Positions 37,923 through 45,931 are shown, counted from the stretch's first letter. The stretch is DNA of 64,000 nt from Mesobacillus zeae (GCF_003570705.1 NZ_QWVT01000015.1:332010-396009); one strand, 5' to 3'. The notes: generated from the sequence alone by a model not told the origin. A program made the numbers and translations.

Positions 37923-38609
37923 ATGACAAATGGACTTGCTGTTAAAACAATCGACTTAGTCAAGACGTTTGATGGTAAAGAAGTTATAAAAAATTGTAAT
38001 ATGACAGTTCATAAGGGATCAATTTACGGTTTCTTAGGGGCTAATGGAGCTGGAAAAACAACAGTTTTTAAAATGTTGATAGGATTGCTTATACCTAATG
38101 CTGGAAATATAGAAATATTAGGGCTAAATCGTGTTGATAAGGAGAATGAAATCTTAAAAAATATTGGAAGTATTATTGAAACCCCCATGTTTTATGAACA
38201 TTTATCCGCAAGGGAAAATTTAGAAATTCATCTTTCTTATATGGGGATACTTAATTCCAATATTGAGGGAACTTTGGAAATGGTTGGTCTTAAAGGTACG
38301 GGAAAGCAGCCTGTTTCTAAATTTTCACTTGGCATGCGTCAGCGGCTTGGAATAGCTAGAGCAATCATTCACAATCCTCAACTCTTGATCCTGGATGAAC
38401 CTATCAATGGTTTAGACCCAGTGGGTATCCGGCAAATGAGGGAACTATTTCTCGAACTTGTAAAAAACCATGATATGACAATCTTAATTTCTAGTCATAT
38501 TTTAAGTGAGATTGAGCATATTGCAGACACTATTGGTGTTATTGTAGATGGCCAGATTCTAGAGGAAGTTTCCCTATCATCTATTAAAGATAAATTTCTG
38601 ATGGATTAG
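37923..38609 (+). CDS. ABC transporter ATP-binding protein, C-terminus frameshifted
   Basis: ATPase of 228 aa with Walker A GANGAGKTT, signature FSLGMRQRLGIARAI and Walker B LLILDEPINGLDP; it resembles the ATPases of antibiotic or lantibiotic self-protection ABC-2 exporters. The frame stops at 38609, but the +1 frame continues as DGLEEYFFKVMRSGNKNV to a TGA at 38654 that overlaps the permease start, the usual arrangement. Restoring one C in AAATTTCTGATGG would give the normal KFPDGLEEYFFKVM ending. The nucleotide-binding core is intact, so it may still function. Confidence 0.85.
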   Translation: MTNGLAVKTIDLVKTFDGKEVIKNCNMTVHKGSIYGFLGANGAGKTTVFKMLIGLLIPNAGNIEILGLNRVDKENEILKNIGSIIETPMFYEHLSARENLEIHLSYMGILNSNIEGTLEMVGLKGTGKQPVSKFSLGMRQRLGIARAIIHNPQLLILDEPINGLDPVGIRQMRELFLELVKNHDMTILISSHILSEIEHIADTIGVIVDGQILEEVSLSSIKDKFLMD

Positions 38610-38648
38610 AAGAGTATTTTTTCAAGGTTATGAGGAGTGGTAATAAGA

Positions 38649-39356
38649 ATGTTTGATTTAATGAAACTTGAACTTAAAAAAAATAATATTCGTACATATA
38701 TTATTTCAACTTTTGTCATTTCAATCATCATGCTGGGTTTTATCTATCTATTAGCCTATTTGCCACAATTTGACCCAAATGATGCAGATTTGGAATTATT
38801 TGTTGGATACAATAACATTATTTCTTTATTTAGCGTAATCAATATGACTGTCTTTTGCGTATTATCCTCTGTTATGTATTCTCGATTTGTAATTGAAGAG
38901 TACAGTGGAGACCGTGTCCTACTTCTCTTTTCTTATCCAATAAAAAGAAGGAAAATATTTATTTCTAAACTTATGATTGTTTCTTTATTTACAGTGATTG
39001 CGATGGTCCTTTGTAATTTCACCATCTTTGCTTTTTTCGGTGTGAGTGAAACGATTTACCCTTTAGTTAATGAAAGTATTACGCTTGAAACCATCACTAA
39101 AGTGATTAAGACTACCTTTATTATGGCTGTTTCAGCTGCTTGTTTAGGTATCATTGCAATGGGAATCGGATTTATACAAAAATCTATCCCTGCAACTATA
39201 ATATCAGCGTTCTTACTTTGTTCCTTATTATGCAATATTGTCGCTGGTACTTTAACATCCGATGCGCCTGTTATTGTTTTTCTAGCAATAACAATCATTG
39301 GTGCAATCATTGTTTCAAGCATTGTAATGAAAAAAAATAGCTGTATGGAGGTCTAA
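38649..39356 (+). CDS. ABC-2 type permease
   Basis: Membrane protein of 235 aa with six hydrophobic helices (first at residues 17-37). Partner of the preceding ATPase. The ATG at 38649 is chosen because GAGGAGTGGTAATAAGA precedes it; the GTG at 38637 is inside that site. Substrate unknown; the cassette layout (TetR, ATPase, permease, small membrane protein) suggests drug or peptide export. AT-rich like its neighbours. Confidence 0.8.
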   Translation: MFDLMKLELKKNNIRTYIISTFVISIIMLGFIYLLAYLPQFDPNDADLELFVGYNNIISLFSVINMTVFCVLSSVMYSRFVIEEYSGDRVLLLFSYPIKRRKIFISKLMIVSLFTVIAMVLCNFTIFAFFGVSETIYPLVNESITLETITKVIKTTFIMAVSAACLGIIAMGIGFIQKSIPATIISAFLLCSLLCNIVAGTLTSDAPVIVFLAITIIGAIIVSSIVMKKNSCMEV

Positions 39357-39361
39357 CAGAT

Positions 39362-39574
39362 ATGGAACAAAAAATTGAAAGATATATTGACAATACTCTT
39401 GACAATATTGCGCCTCAGATTTATTTGTTTAATACTATTTTAGGTATCGTACTAATTCTTTTAGGAATCACTTTTATTATTAAAAGATCTTCAACAAAAA
39501 ACTTGAAAACAATTGGATTAGTGTGCGTTGGGGTTGGAGCAGTAGCGATTGTAAGTGGTTTAGTGCAGATGTGA
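39362..39574 (+). CDS. Small membrane protein of the ABC cassette, 70 aa
   Basis: Begins MEQKIERYIDNTLDNIAPQI, then two hydrophobic helices (residues 22-40 and 50-68) separated by a basic loop (IKRSSTKNLK). The ATG lies 5 nt after the permease stop and shares its GGAGG site, so it is co-translated with the exporter. Possibly an accessory subunit; no family recognised. Confidence 0.65.
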   Translation: MEQKIERYIDNTLDNIAPQIYLFNTILGIVLILLGITFIIKRSSTKNLKTIGLVCVGVGAVAIVSGLVQM

Positions 39575-39806
39575 TGTTTTATTTGGTGTTTAATTAGATG
39601 AAGACACGATAAAAAAACCTGTTCGGTGTTTTGCACAATGTGTCCTTTAAAGTTAAGCATATTTATCGGTGATTGCCTTTGGAATAATAATCATATGGAG
39701 CCATTAGAAACTGAAATTCAAGTTTTTGTAATTAAAGAGAACTATTATTTGAGGACAACTAAATATAGCACATTATCTTCTCTAAACTGAAAGAAACTGA
39801 AACAAG

Positions 39807-39854
39807 AAAAAATAACCGATTTTTTCCAGAAAAGGTAGAAAAATCGGTTATTTT
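39807..39854 (-). terminator. Terminator after the riboswitch-controlled ORF
   Basis: AAAATAACCGATTTTT pairs with AAAAATCGGTTATTTT; on the minus strand a T-run follows. It ends the transcript that begins at the S-box leader and can also end the ABC cassette on the plus strand. Confidence 0.8.
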
Positions 39855-39856
39855 CG

Positions 39857-39988
39857 TCATGGAATTATCTGAGATTTTCGTAGGATTTCGCGCTCTACAA
39901 CGCTAACCCACCACAGCTTTCCCGTCCAGCCAATTACCTGCTTTCCCTTTGAGCGGTATACCTTCACAAGTTTTTTCACTTCAATCAC
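39857..39988 (-). CDS. 43-aa ORF under S-box control, MetN-like N terminus
   Basis: Starts with GTG at 39988 behind GGGTGGAAACGCT with 7-nt spacing. The first 18 residues, MIEVKKLVKVYRSKGKQV, match the N terminus of the methionine ABC ATPase MetN (pattern MI-x5-KVY-x-SK-x3-V). The remaining residues (IGWTGKLWWVSVVEREILRK and SQIIP) have no Walker motifs and do not look like MetN. It is the only gene between a SAM riboswitch and a strong terminator. Either a truncated metN left after deletion of a metNPQ operon, or a genuine small SAM-regulated protein. Confidence 0.5.
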   Translation of the reverse strand: MIEVKKLVKVYRSKGKQVIGWTGKLWWVSVVEREILRKSQIIP

Positions 39989-40004
39989 AGCGTTTCCACC
40001 CTTT

Positions 40005-40042
40005 TTGCTAAAAATTAAAAGCCTCTTTCATTGAAAGAGGCC
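40005..40042 (-). terminator. Riboswitch expression-platform terminator
   Basis: Minus-strand GCCTCTTTC-AAT-GAAAGAGGC followed by TTTTAATTTTT, located between the S-box aptamer and the start codon at 39988, as expected for a transcription-attenuating riboswitch. Confidence 0.85.
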
Positions 40043-40062
40043 ACAAATACACAATTGTGCAG

Positions 40063-40164
40063 CTTATCTTCCAGAATGAAGTCATTCTACAGGATGTAGC
40101 ACCTTTCCTAAAAAAGAGGTTGCCGGACGTCATAGGGCCTGTTCCCTCGGTCACTCTTGATAAG
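40063..40164 (-). ncRNA. S-box (SAM-I) riboswitch aptamer
   Basis: Reading the minus strand: CTTATCAAGAG opens P1, then GAGGGAACAGGCCCTATGAC, GTCCGGCAACC, AAAGGTGCTACATCCTG and a closing GAAGATAAG that pairs with the opening CTTATC. These are the conserved elements of SAM-I riboswitches in the correct order and spacing. It binds S-adenosylmethionine and switches off downstream genes when SAM is plentiful. A terminator follows at 40005-40042. Confidence 0.93.
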
Positions 40165-40201
40165 TCGTTATGAAATTGGATGAATTTTCTTGATAATTTG
40201 A

Positions 40202-40230
40202 ATCATAAGTACTTTTTTCTTGAATGTCAG
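40202..40230 (-). promoter_or_regulatory. Promoter of the S-box transcript
   Basis: Minus-strand -35 CTGACA (40225-40230) and -10 TATGAT (40202-40207) separated by 17 nt, upstream of the aptamer. Confidence 0.6.
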
Positions 40231-40330
40231 TCAACTTTTTCGCCAGCAACACTGCACGAAACCGCTTACACCCATAGCGCTGTAAGTGAAAAACTTTTCT
40301 AGTTTGTTCTTTGAGATTGTTTTTGTTGTT

Positions 40331-40972
40331 TTATTCGAACAGCTTTTGTTTGACAGCATACAGCGCTGCTTGCGTCCGGTCAGCAAGCTGGAGCTTTGAA
40401 AGCAGGTTTGAAACATGAGTTTTCACTGTTTTTTCCGTAATGAACAAAGCCGAAGCAATTTCTTTATTGCTTTTGCCATGGGTAATTTCTCTCAGAACAT
40501 CCAGCTCCCTTTTCGTTAAATCCTGAGCTGGATCATTGTTTTTGGTGCTTTTTCCGGAAAGATTGGCAAGGAGCTGCGTTGCGGCTTTAGGGTGCAGCTG
40601 GGTTTCGCCGTTCATGAGGTTCCTCAGACACTGCACAAGTTCATCCGGCTGGACGTCCTTCAACTGGTAACCGGATGCTCCTGCCTCAAGGGCAGGAATA
40701 ACATGGTCCTGATCGGAGAAGCTTGTCAACATCATAATTTTGATTTCTGGATGCTTGTTTTTGATGATTTTTGTTGCTTCTATTCCATTCATTCCTGGCA
40801 TTGAAAGATCCATTAGTATGACATCCGGCTTCAGTGTTCCGGCAAGAGTGACGGCTTCTTCACCATTTGCAGCCTCGCCGACAATATCAATATCTCTTTG
40901 CGTCCGCAGAAAAAAGGCAAGACCTCTCCTGACAACATGATGGTCATCGGCAATCAAAACGCGAATTGTCAT
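40331..40972 (-). CDS. yhcZ: NarL/LuxR-family response regulator YhcZ (AirR type)
   Basis: Response regulator of 213 aa: receiver domain with Asp55 in PDVILMDLSMPG as phosphoacceptor, and a C-terminal LuxR helix-turn-helix (LTKRELDVLREITHGKSNKE, then IASALFITEKTVKTHVSNLL). It follows B. subtilis YhcZ closely. The gene lies 22 nt downstream of its kinase. In S. aureus the orthologous pair AirSR (YhcSR) senses oxygen and redox state. Confidence 0.87.
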   Translation of the reverse strand: MTIRVLIADDHHVVRRGLAFFLRTQRDIDIVGEAANGEEAVTLAGTLKPDVILMDLSMPGMNGIEATKIIKNKHPEIKIMMLTSFSDQDHVIPALEAGASGYQLKDVQPDELVQCLRNLMNGETQLHPKAATQLLANLSGKSTKNNDPAQDLTKRELDVLREITHGKSNKEIASALFITEKTVKTHVSNLLSKLQLADRTQAALYAVKQKLFE

Positions 40973-40994
40973 GGTTTCTCCTCCTTTTCATAAA

Positions 40995-42113
40995 TCAGCT
41001 TGGAATATGTATGATAATTTCCGTGCCCCCGCCGAGCTTGCTTGCTAGGTTAAAAGTCCCGCCAAGCGCCTCGGTCCGTGATTTCATGCTCCGAAGCCCG
41101 AATGATGGCAGCTCCTGACTTTCGTCGTAATGGAAACCGCAGCCGTTGTCAGATACGGCCATGGTGGTTGCAGTATCCGTGATCGATAGCTTTATGAAAG
41201 CATGTCGCGTTTGTGCATGTTTCTTACAATTCGCAAGAGCCTCTTGGCCAATCCGCCAGAGCGCTTCTTCCACATTGCCAGGGAAGGCGGCGACTCCGTC
41301 AACCTTTGTCTTGAGGTCCAGACCAAGCATATCAGCGTAACCGCAAAATGCGCTGAGCAGTCCGTTTTCAAGCCCTTGAGGCCGAAGCTGCCAAATCAGC
41401 GCACGCATTTCGCCGAGAGCTTCCTGGGCAAGGTCCTGCATATAGCTGAACGTTTGTTTAACCTCGGTGCTTTCTGACAGCTCTTCCCCTGCGCGTGCTG
41501 TCAGGCTTAGTGAAAATAGAAGCTGGTTGACTGAGTCATGGAGGTCTCGTGCCAGCCGGTTCCTCTCGGTGATAAGCATAGTTTCCTGTTCCCGCAGCGT
41601 GAGTTTGATCCGCTTTAAGGCTGTTCCAATTTGAAAGGCAACAGCTTCAAGCAGGTTAAGCTCCTCCTGATTGAAATGTGTTTTATTTGGTGAGCCGATA
41701 TTCAGTAGGCCAAAGCGCTCATACCCTGCCCTTAAAGGAACAGTGGCATGGTGCGTAAGGCCCGCGTGGTCACCGGTTTTTTCTAGAATCGCCGTCTCAA
41801 TCCGCTGGCATTCAATAATATTTGTAGCCTTGTCAAGGCGGCCGTCACGATAGCGATTGACGCACCAGCAGTGCCCTTCCTTCATTTTTGCGCAGTGATT
41901 AAAGGTAAGTGCTGGTGGCAGCGATTCGCTTGCTGCCATCACGTGTTTTCCTTCATCATCAATCAGGAAGATCCATCCCGTTTGAAGCCCTGTTACATGC
42001 AGCAGCTTCTTCAATACTTGGGACAATACACAATCAATCTCGGTGCCTTCATTCAATAATTCGGCAATCTCCTTGAGAATGCTTATCTCACTTTGCACGG
42101 AGCCCTTTTGCAT
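40995..42113 (-). CDS. yhcY: GAF-domain sensor histidine kinase YhcY (AirS type)
   Basis: Kinase of 372 aa without membrane segments. Residues 20-170 form a GAF domain, 180-260 the HisKA_3 dimerisation domain with phosphoacceptor His192 (NRLARDLHDSVNQLL), and the C terminus an ATPase domain (VSDNGCGFHYDES, FGLRSMKSRTEALGG). The GAF domain has four closely placed cysteines: C74 (FNHCAKM), C82 and C84 (GHCWCVN) and C102 (IIECQRI). This fits the [2Fe-2S]-binding GAF domain of S. aureus AirS. Partner of YhcZ. The ATG follows AAAAAGGAGGGCATTCC. Confidence 0.87.
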   Translation of the reverse strand: MQKGSVQSEISILKEIAELLNEGTEIDCVLSQVLKKLLHVTGLQTGWIFLIDDEGKHVMAASESLPPALTFNHCAKMKEGHCWCVNRYRDGRLDKATNIIECQRIETAILEKTGDHAGLTHHATVPLRAGYERFGLLNIGSPNKTHFNQEELNLLEAVAFQIGTALKRIKLTLREQETMLITERNRLARDLHDSVNQLLFSLSLTARAGEELSESTEVKQTFSYMQDLAQEALGEMRALIWQLRPQGLENGLLSAFCGYADMLGLDLKTKVDGVAAFPGNVEEALWRIGQEALANCKKHAQTRHAFIKLSITDTATTMAVSDNGCGFHYDESQELPSFGLRSMKSRTEALGGTFNLASKLGGGTEIIIHIPS

Positions 42114-42246
42114 GGAATGCCCTCCTTTTTACGTCGTTTTATACCTGGTTTATGAGCGGGGGTCGAGTTGCGTTTGCAGACCTTTTATGTGATTTTTTAA
42201 CAGATTGGTTGGATTACAGAATGCGATTTGGATTAAATTTCATCTA

Positions 42247-42350
42247 CTGGGAATTTATCCGGCATCATCGGGAATATATCTGCGTTTATCGGGAATATCC
42301 AAACCCTAATCGGGAATAAATCAGAGTTAATCGGGAATAAATTTTTTTGT
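42247..42350. repeat. Intergenic tandem array, 21-bp period
   Basis: Five consecutive units begin CTGGGAATTTATC, CGGGAATATATC, CGGGAATATCC, CGGGAATAAATC and CGGGAATAAAT; units two to four are exactly 21 bp long. The GGGAATA(A/T)AT core is kept while the second half of each unit varies. It lies in a 510-bp gap upstream of yhcY with no gene. Confidence 0.75.
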
Positions 42351-42591
42351 CAATGAAAATGGCCGTGTTTTAGGTGTCTTGGCGGCAATTTTTCCAGCTG
42401 ATTTATTCCTAACTTTAAGGTAGCTGCCCCGATGTAGTGAAAATGAGCTTTTTTTAAAGAAACCCCTCTGCTTTTTCTTGAATTACTTCATGGGAAAGTA
42501 TCTTCGTAAAGTAATTGAGTAAATTTTAAAGATAGTCTTTTATTACTTCCATTATTTTACCGTAAATATATTTAAAATTCATAGGCAAAAG

Positions 42592-42616
42592 GATGCAGTT
42601 ATCCACAGACTGCATC
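42592..42616 (-). terminator. Terminator of the SDR-queA-VOC operon
   Basis: GATGCAGT / ACTGCATC hairpin with TTTTG following on the minus strand, 10 nt beyond the VOC gene stop. Confidence 0.7.
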
Positions 42617-42625
42617 GCTTCACCA

Positions 42626-42982
42626 TTATTTGGGTAACTCAATAAACTCAAGGATTTCCTGTTCGGGTCCTTCGAAAAAAACGGTGGTCCAGCCGTTTTT
42701 AAGCTGATACGGTCCTTCTATTGGATGGTATCCGTATTTCTTAAATTGTTTTAGCAATTTGTTCATTCCATCCGCCTCAAAACAAAAATGAGCATTACTG
42801 GATATACCAGGACCTTTCGTTCTTTTTAAGAGTTCTATTTTAGTCTCGCCATTTTTAAGAAAAAGGACTTCTTCCCCCATAAAATCAATGCAACTATTGT
42901 CAGAGAAACCAAGCACTTCCTTGTAAAACTTTTTTGTTTTTTCAAGGTCGAGCACTTCCAACGCAAAATGATGAAATTTCAA
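42626..42982 (-). CDS. VOC/glyoxalase-fold protein
   Basis: Small metalloenzyme-fold protein of 118 aa: MKFHHFALEVLDLEKTKKFY, then EVLGF and the C-terminal PEQEILEFIEL. His4 or His5 and the final Glu are the usual metal ligands of the vicinal-oxygen-chelate fold. Substrate unknown (lyase, dioxygenase or resistance proteins share the fold). It uses a TTG start at 42982 behind AGGAGGATAAAACA, 12 nt after the queA paralogue, so the two are co-transcribed. Confidence 0.75.
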   Translation of the reverse strand: MKFHHFALEVLDLEKTKKFYKEVLGFSDNSCIDFMGEEVLFLKNGETKIELLKRTKGPGISSNAHFCFEADGMNKLLKQFKKYGYHPIEGPYQLKNGWTTVFFEGPEQEILEFIELPK

Positions 42983-42994
42983 TGTTTTATCCTC

Positions 42995-44020
42995 CTATAG
43001 AATCAAGTTCATATCTCCGAATTCATGCCACAGGTAACCGTGTTTTATGGCCTTTTCATAAGCGCTGAATAGGAGGGGACGGGGGACAAAAGCTTCGAGC
43101 ATATCGAGATGGCTTGCCTTTGGTTCATGAAAGCCTGTGAGGATCCCGTCTGCAATTTTCAAAGGATACTTATTGTGAATGTACAAATTGGTCCAGCCTG
43201 AAAGATCCCCAGTTTTAGCAGCAGTTTCAAGTGCGCGGACCACGGTTGTACCAACTGCAATGACTCTGCCGCCACTGACCTTCGTTTCATAGATGTTCTT
43301 CATCACAGTGGATTCAATTGCAAATTCTTCGTTATTTTCTTCAGGTGAAGTATTCCATTTGTCATCGAGCAAATAGCTTAATCCTGTGTGGAGCTGGATA
43401 AATGCTAAGCGAACGCCTTTTTTCTGAAGTTTGAACAGTACTTCCCAGCTAAATGCCCTTCCTGCGGAAGGCATTTCGACCGAGCCTGGTTTACTTGCAA
43501 AAACGGTCTGGTAATATTCCAGCGGCCAATCCTGATAGATATATTCGTAACGAATCGGTTCTCCAATCGAGTAGATCCTTTCAAGGAGGTCTGCTCCTTT
43601 TTTCGTGAAGCAGATGGTTTTGATGGGAGATCCCGAAACTTCTGTGATCACTTTTGCTGATAATTCAGGTAAAAATTCTAGGATATCCTCATTTCTTACT
43701 TCTTCTCCTACCGGCAAGACATCCCAAGTGTTTTCAGATATCCTTCTCGCAAGCCTGATTTCAATTCTTGTTGGCGTTCGTTCGTTGTGCCGTTTTCGTG
43801 TAGCAGTAAGAACGGCCGGCAATGTCCTGCTATTATTCAAAACGAGCAAATCTCCAGGCTGCAGGTGTTTTTCCAAATTAATAAAGCGATCGTGGTTGAT
43901 GTGACCTGAAGATTTATCCAATACCATCATCCGGACATGGTCCCGCCTGACGCCCCTTCGTTCTGGTGGCTGGGTGGCGTTTAAACTTGAGGGGAGATGA
44001 AAATTGAAAGCATGAGTCAC
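42995..44020 (-). CDS. QueA-like S-adenosylmethionine:tRNA ribosyltransferase-isomerase, divergent
   Basis: Protein of 341 aa with QueA blocks: HINHDRFINLEKHLQPGDLL, then VLNNSRTLPAVL, plus PSAGRAFSWEVLFKLQKKGV, VIAVGTTVVRALETA and DGILTGFHEPKASHLDMLEA. QueA transfers ribose from SAM to preQ1 in tRNA during queuosine synthesis. The usual queA lies beside tgt and ruvB, whereas this copy sits between an SDR and a VOC gene, and VLNNSR and SAGRAF differ from typical VxNxTR and TAGLHF. It is therefore probably a paralogue with an altered substrate. It starts at GTG 44020, overlapping the SDR stop (GTGA). Confidence 0.75.
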   Translation of the reverse strand: MTHAFNFHLPSSLNATQPPERRGVRRDHVRMMVLDKSSGHINHDRFINLEKHLQPGDLLVLNNSRTLPAVLTATRKRHNERTPTRIEIRLARRISENTWDVLPVGEEVRNEDILEFLPELSAKVITEVSGSPIKTICFTKKGADLLERIYSIGEPIRYEYIYQDWPLEYYQTVFASKPGSVEMPSAGRAFSWEVLFKLQKKGVRLAFIQLHTGLSYLLDDKWNTSPEENNEEFAIESTVMKNIYETKVSGGRVIAVGTTVVRALETAAKTGDLSGWTNLYIHNKYPLKIADGILTGFHEPKASHLDMLEAFVPRPLLFSAYEKAIKHGYLWHEFGDMNLIL

Positions 44021-44748
44021 TGTGTCTCACCTCCCGCTGCGAATTCCTGAGCTGCCAAACGGTATCCATTGATGCCTGTTGATTTTTCAGAAGCAAGATA
44101 GAGGAAAACGTCCACAAGGTCTTGCGGATTATTCAAAGCGTAGTCGCATTCTGGTACTGCAAGGGCGTGCATTTCCGTATCCATCTCTCCAGGGTCCACC
44201 ATATTGACGCGGACGTTTGTTCCGTCAACTTCTTCTGCCCATGTCTCGGTCATCCCTTCGACAGCAAACTTCGAGATTCCGTATGCACCCCAGCCAGCAT
44301 ATCCAACATGCCCTGCTTCTGAGGTTACATTGATTACTGATCCCTGGTTACGCAACAGCATTCCCGGCATCACTCTCCGAGTGATCATGAATGTACCAAC
44401 AGCATTGGTATAGAGCACTTGAGCAAAGTCCTCAACTGGATAGTCGATGAGGAGCGGAATAGGACTGGGTCCGATTGCTGATGCGTTGTTAATCAGGACG
44501 TCAATCCTTCCGAACCTTTCTTCTGTCAGTGTTGTAAACTTTTCTACGTCCCTTGGAATAGCGATATCGGCAGTAACAGTGAGAACCTCAGCACCTAGGT
44601 TTTCCGCCTCAGCTTTCACGGTTTCGAGCGCCTCCTCTCCTCTTGCACAAATCGCAAGTTTCACACCTTCACGAGCAAACGCAAGCGTCAGCGCCCTCCC
44701 CAAACCTTTTGATGCGCCTGTAATCATCACAACTTTATTTATTTTCAT
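44017..44748 (-). CDS. Short-chain dehydrogenase/reductase
   Basis: SDR of 243 aa: NAD(P)-binding TGASKGLG, structural NNAS (LINNASAIG), and catalytic Tyr/Lys in YGISK. The ATG at 44748 is chosen for the AAGGGAG site 9 nt upstream. It overlaps the queA paralogue by 4 nt, and the VOC gene follows, giving a three-gene operon. The substrate is unknown. The combination could point to modification of a small carbonyl compound, but that is speculation. Confidence 0.8.
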   Translation of the reverse strand: MKINKVVMITGASKGLGRALTLAFAREGVKLAICARGEEALETVKAEAENLGAEVLTVTADIAIPRDVEKFTTLTEERFGRIDVLINNASAIGPSPIPLLIDYPVEDFAQVLYTNAVGTFMITRRVMPGMLLRNQGSVINVTSEAGHVGYAGWGAYGISKFAVEGMTETWAEEVDGTNVRVNMVDPGEMDTEMHALAVPECDYALNNPQDLVDVFLYLASEKSTGINGYRLAAQEFAAGGETQ

Positions 44749-44869
44749 TTTGAACTTCTCCCTTCCATGCATTATAAGTTTTGTTGAACTACTTATAGCT
44801 TAAAAGGAATTGGAAAAATTCACCTCGTCAAAAAGCTTGAACTCCCACTACAACTTTAGTCCAATATCT

Positions 44870-44953
44870 CACCGCAGCGTGCCTGACCCCCAGTGCGGTG
44901 GTGCGATGATGCGCCAAATCGCCAATGCGTGCCTGACCCCCGGTGCGGTGGTG
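44870..44953. repeat. Two copies of the GCCTGACCCCC repeat
   Basis: Copy one (44870-44900) has CACCGCA / TGCGGTG arms around CGTGCCTGACCCCCAG. Copy two (44925-44953) reads GCGTGCCTGACCCCCGGTGC followed by GGTGGTG. They lie between the divergent SDR genes. Confidence 0.82.
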
Positions 44954-45060
44954 CTGTAAAGCGGCCTCCCCATCTTTTTTGCGACACACTCCTCTCCAGG
45001 ATAAGTTATGATAGAGGAATAATCACTAATACGTATACTCAGTTAAAAAGGAGCACAATG

Positions 45061-45897
45061 ATGAACACTAAAACAGCAATCGTGACTGGAGCATCGAGTG
45101 GGTTTGGCTTTTTATCAGCCCTCGGTCTTGCACAGGCAGGCTACAATGTGCTGGCAACAGCAAGGAGTGAAGAGAAAGCCGCTAAGCTTCTTCAAACAGC
45201 AGAAAACAACAATGTTTCTGATCACATCCATATCCATCTGCTCGATGTCACATCACCTGATTCAGTCACAGACCTTAAACGCAGAATTTCTGATTTCCCT
45301 TCTGTCGATGTACTTGTCAATAATGCAGGGTTCGCTCAAGGCGGGTTCAGCGAGGAGCTTTCGGTCGAAGATTACAAGCGGCAATTCGATACAAACCTTT
45401 TCGGTGTTATTTCGGTTACACAGGCAGTTCTCCCCATTATGCGCGAGCAGAAAAGCGGCCGGATCATCAATATGGGAAGCATCAGCGGGAAAGTCGGTTT
45501 TCCTGGCTTGTCGGCCTATACCGCATCTAAACATGCAATTGAAGGCTACAGTGAGAGCCTAAGACTCGAAGTACAGCCTTTTGGGATTGATGTATCCATC
45601 ATAGAGGCGGGTTCCTACAAAACGAACATCTGGTCAGGCATTGATAAAACCCGCATCTCCAAGGACTCTCCCTATCACTCTTACATGAAGGCAATCCTTA
45701 AGGAAATACAATCAGGTAAAGCGCTGCACGGAAATCCGCAGGAAATTGCCGACCTCGTTGTCAGCATCGCCTCAGCCCGTAAGCGACCTAAATTACGCTA
45801 CCCTGTCGGCAAAGGGGTCAAAAGAAATATCGCCATGAAAAATCTGCTCCCCTGGGAGGCCATCGAGAAGGCAGTTCTCAAAAGTCTTGGAAGATAA
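45061..45897 (+). CDS. Short-chain dehydrogenase/reductase
   Basis: SDR of 278 aa with TGASSGFG, NNAGFAQGG and catalytic YTASK, and the longer C terminus of classical SDRs acting on larger substrates. Two adjacent ATGs (45058 and 45061) follow AAAAAGGAG; the second is better spaced. It is divergent from the SDR-queA operon and has its own downstream hairpin. Substrate unknown. Confidence 0.82.
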   Translation: MNTKTAIVTGASSGFGFLSALGLAQAGYNVLATARSEEKAAKLLQTAENNNVSDHIHIHLLDVTSPDSVTDLKRRISDFPSVDVLVNNAGFAQGGFSEELSVEDYKRQFDTNLFGVISVTQAVLPIMREQKSGRIINMGSISGKVGFPGLSAYTASKHAIEGYSESLRLEVQPFGIDVSIIEAGSYKTNIWSGIDKTRISKDSPYHSYMKAILKEIQSGKALHGNPQEIADLVVSIASARKRPKLRYPVGKGVKRNIAMKNLLPWEAIEKAVLKSLGR

Positions 45898-45931
45898 TGC
45901 CGAAATAAAACTTGACCTTTTTACAAGCAAA

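Noticed and set aside
40021..40164. T-box leader considered for the conserved leader RNA
   Set aside because: The conserved words and their order are those of the S-box (SAM-I) class; the T-box sequence TGGnACCGCG is absent.
42247..42350. Possible CRISPR array
   Set aside because: Repeat unit is only 21 bp in total with no separate spacers, repeats are degenerate, and no cas gene is nearby.
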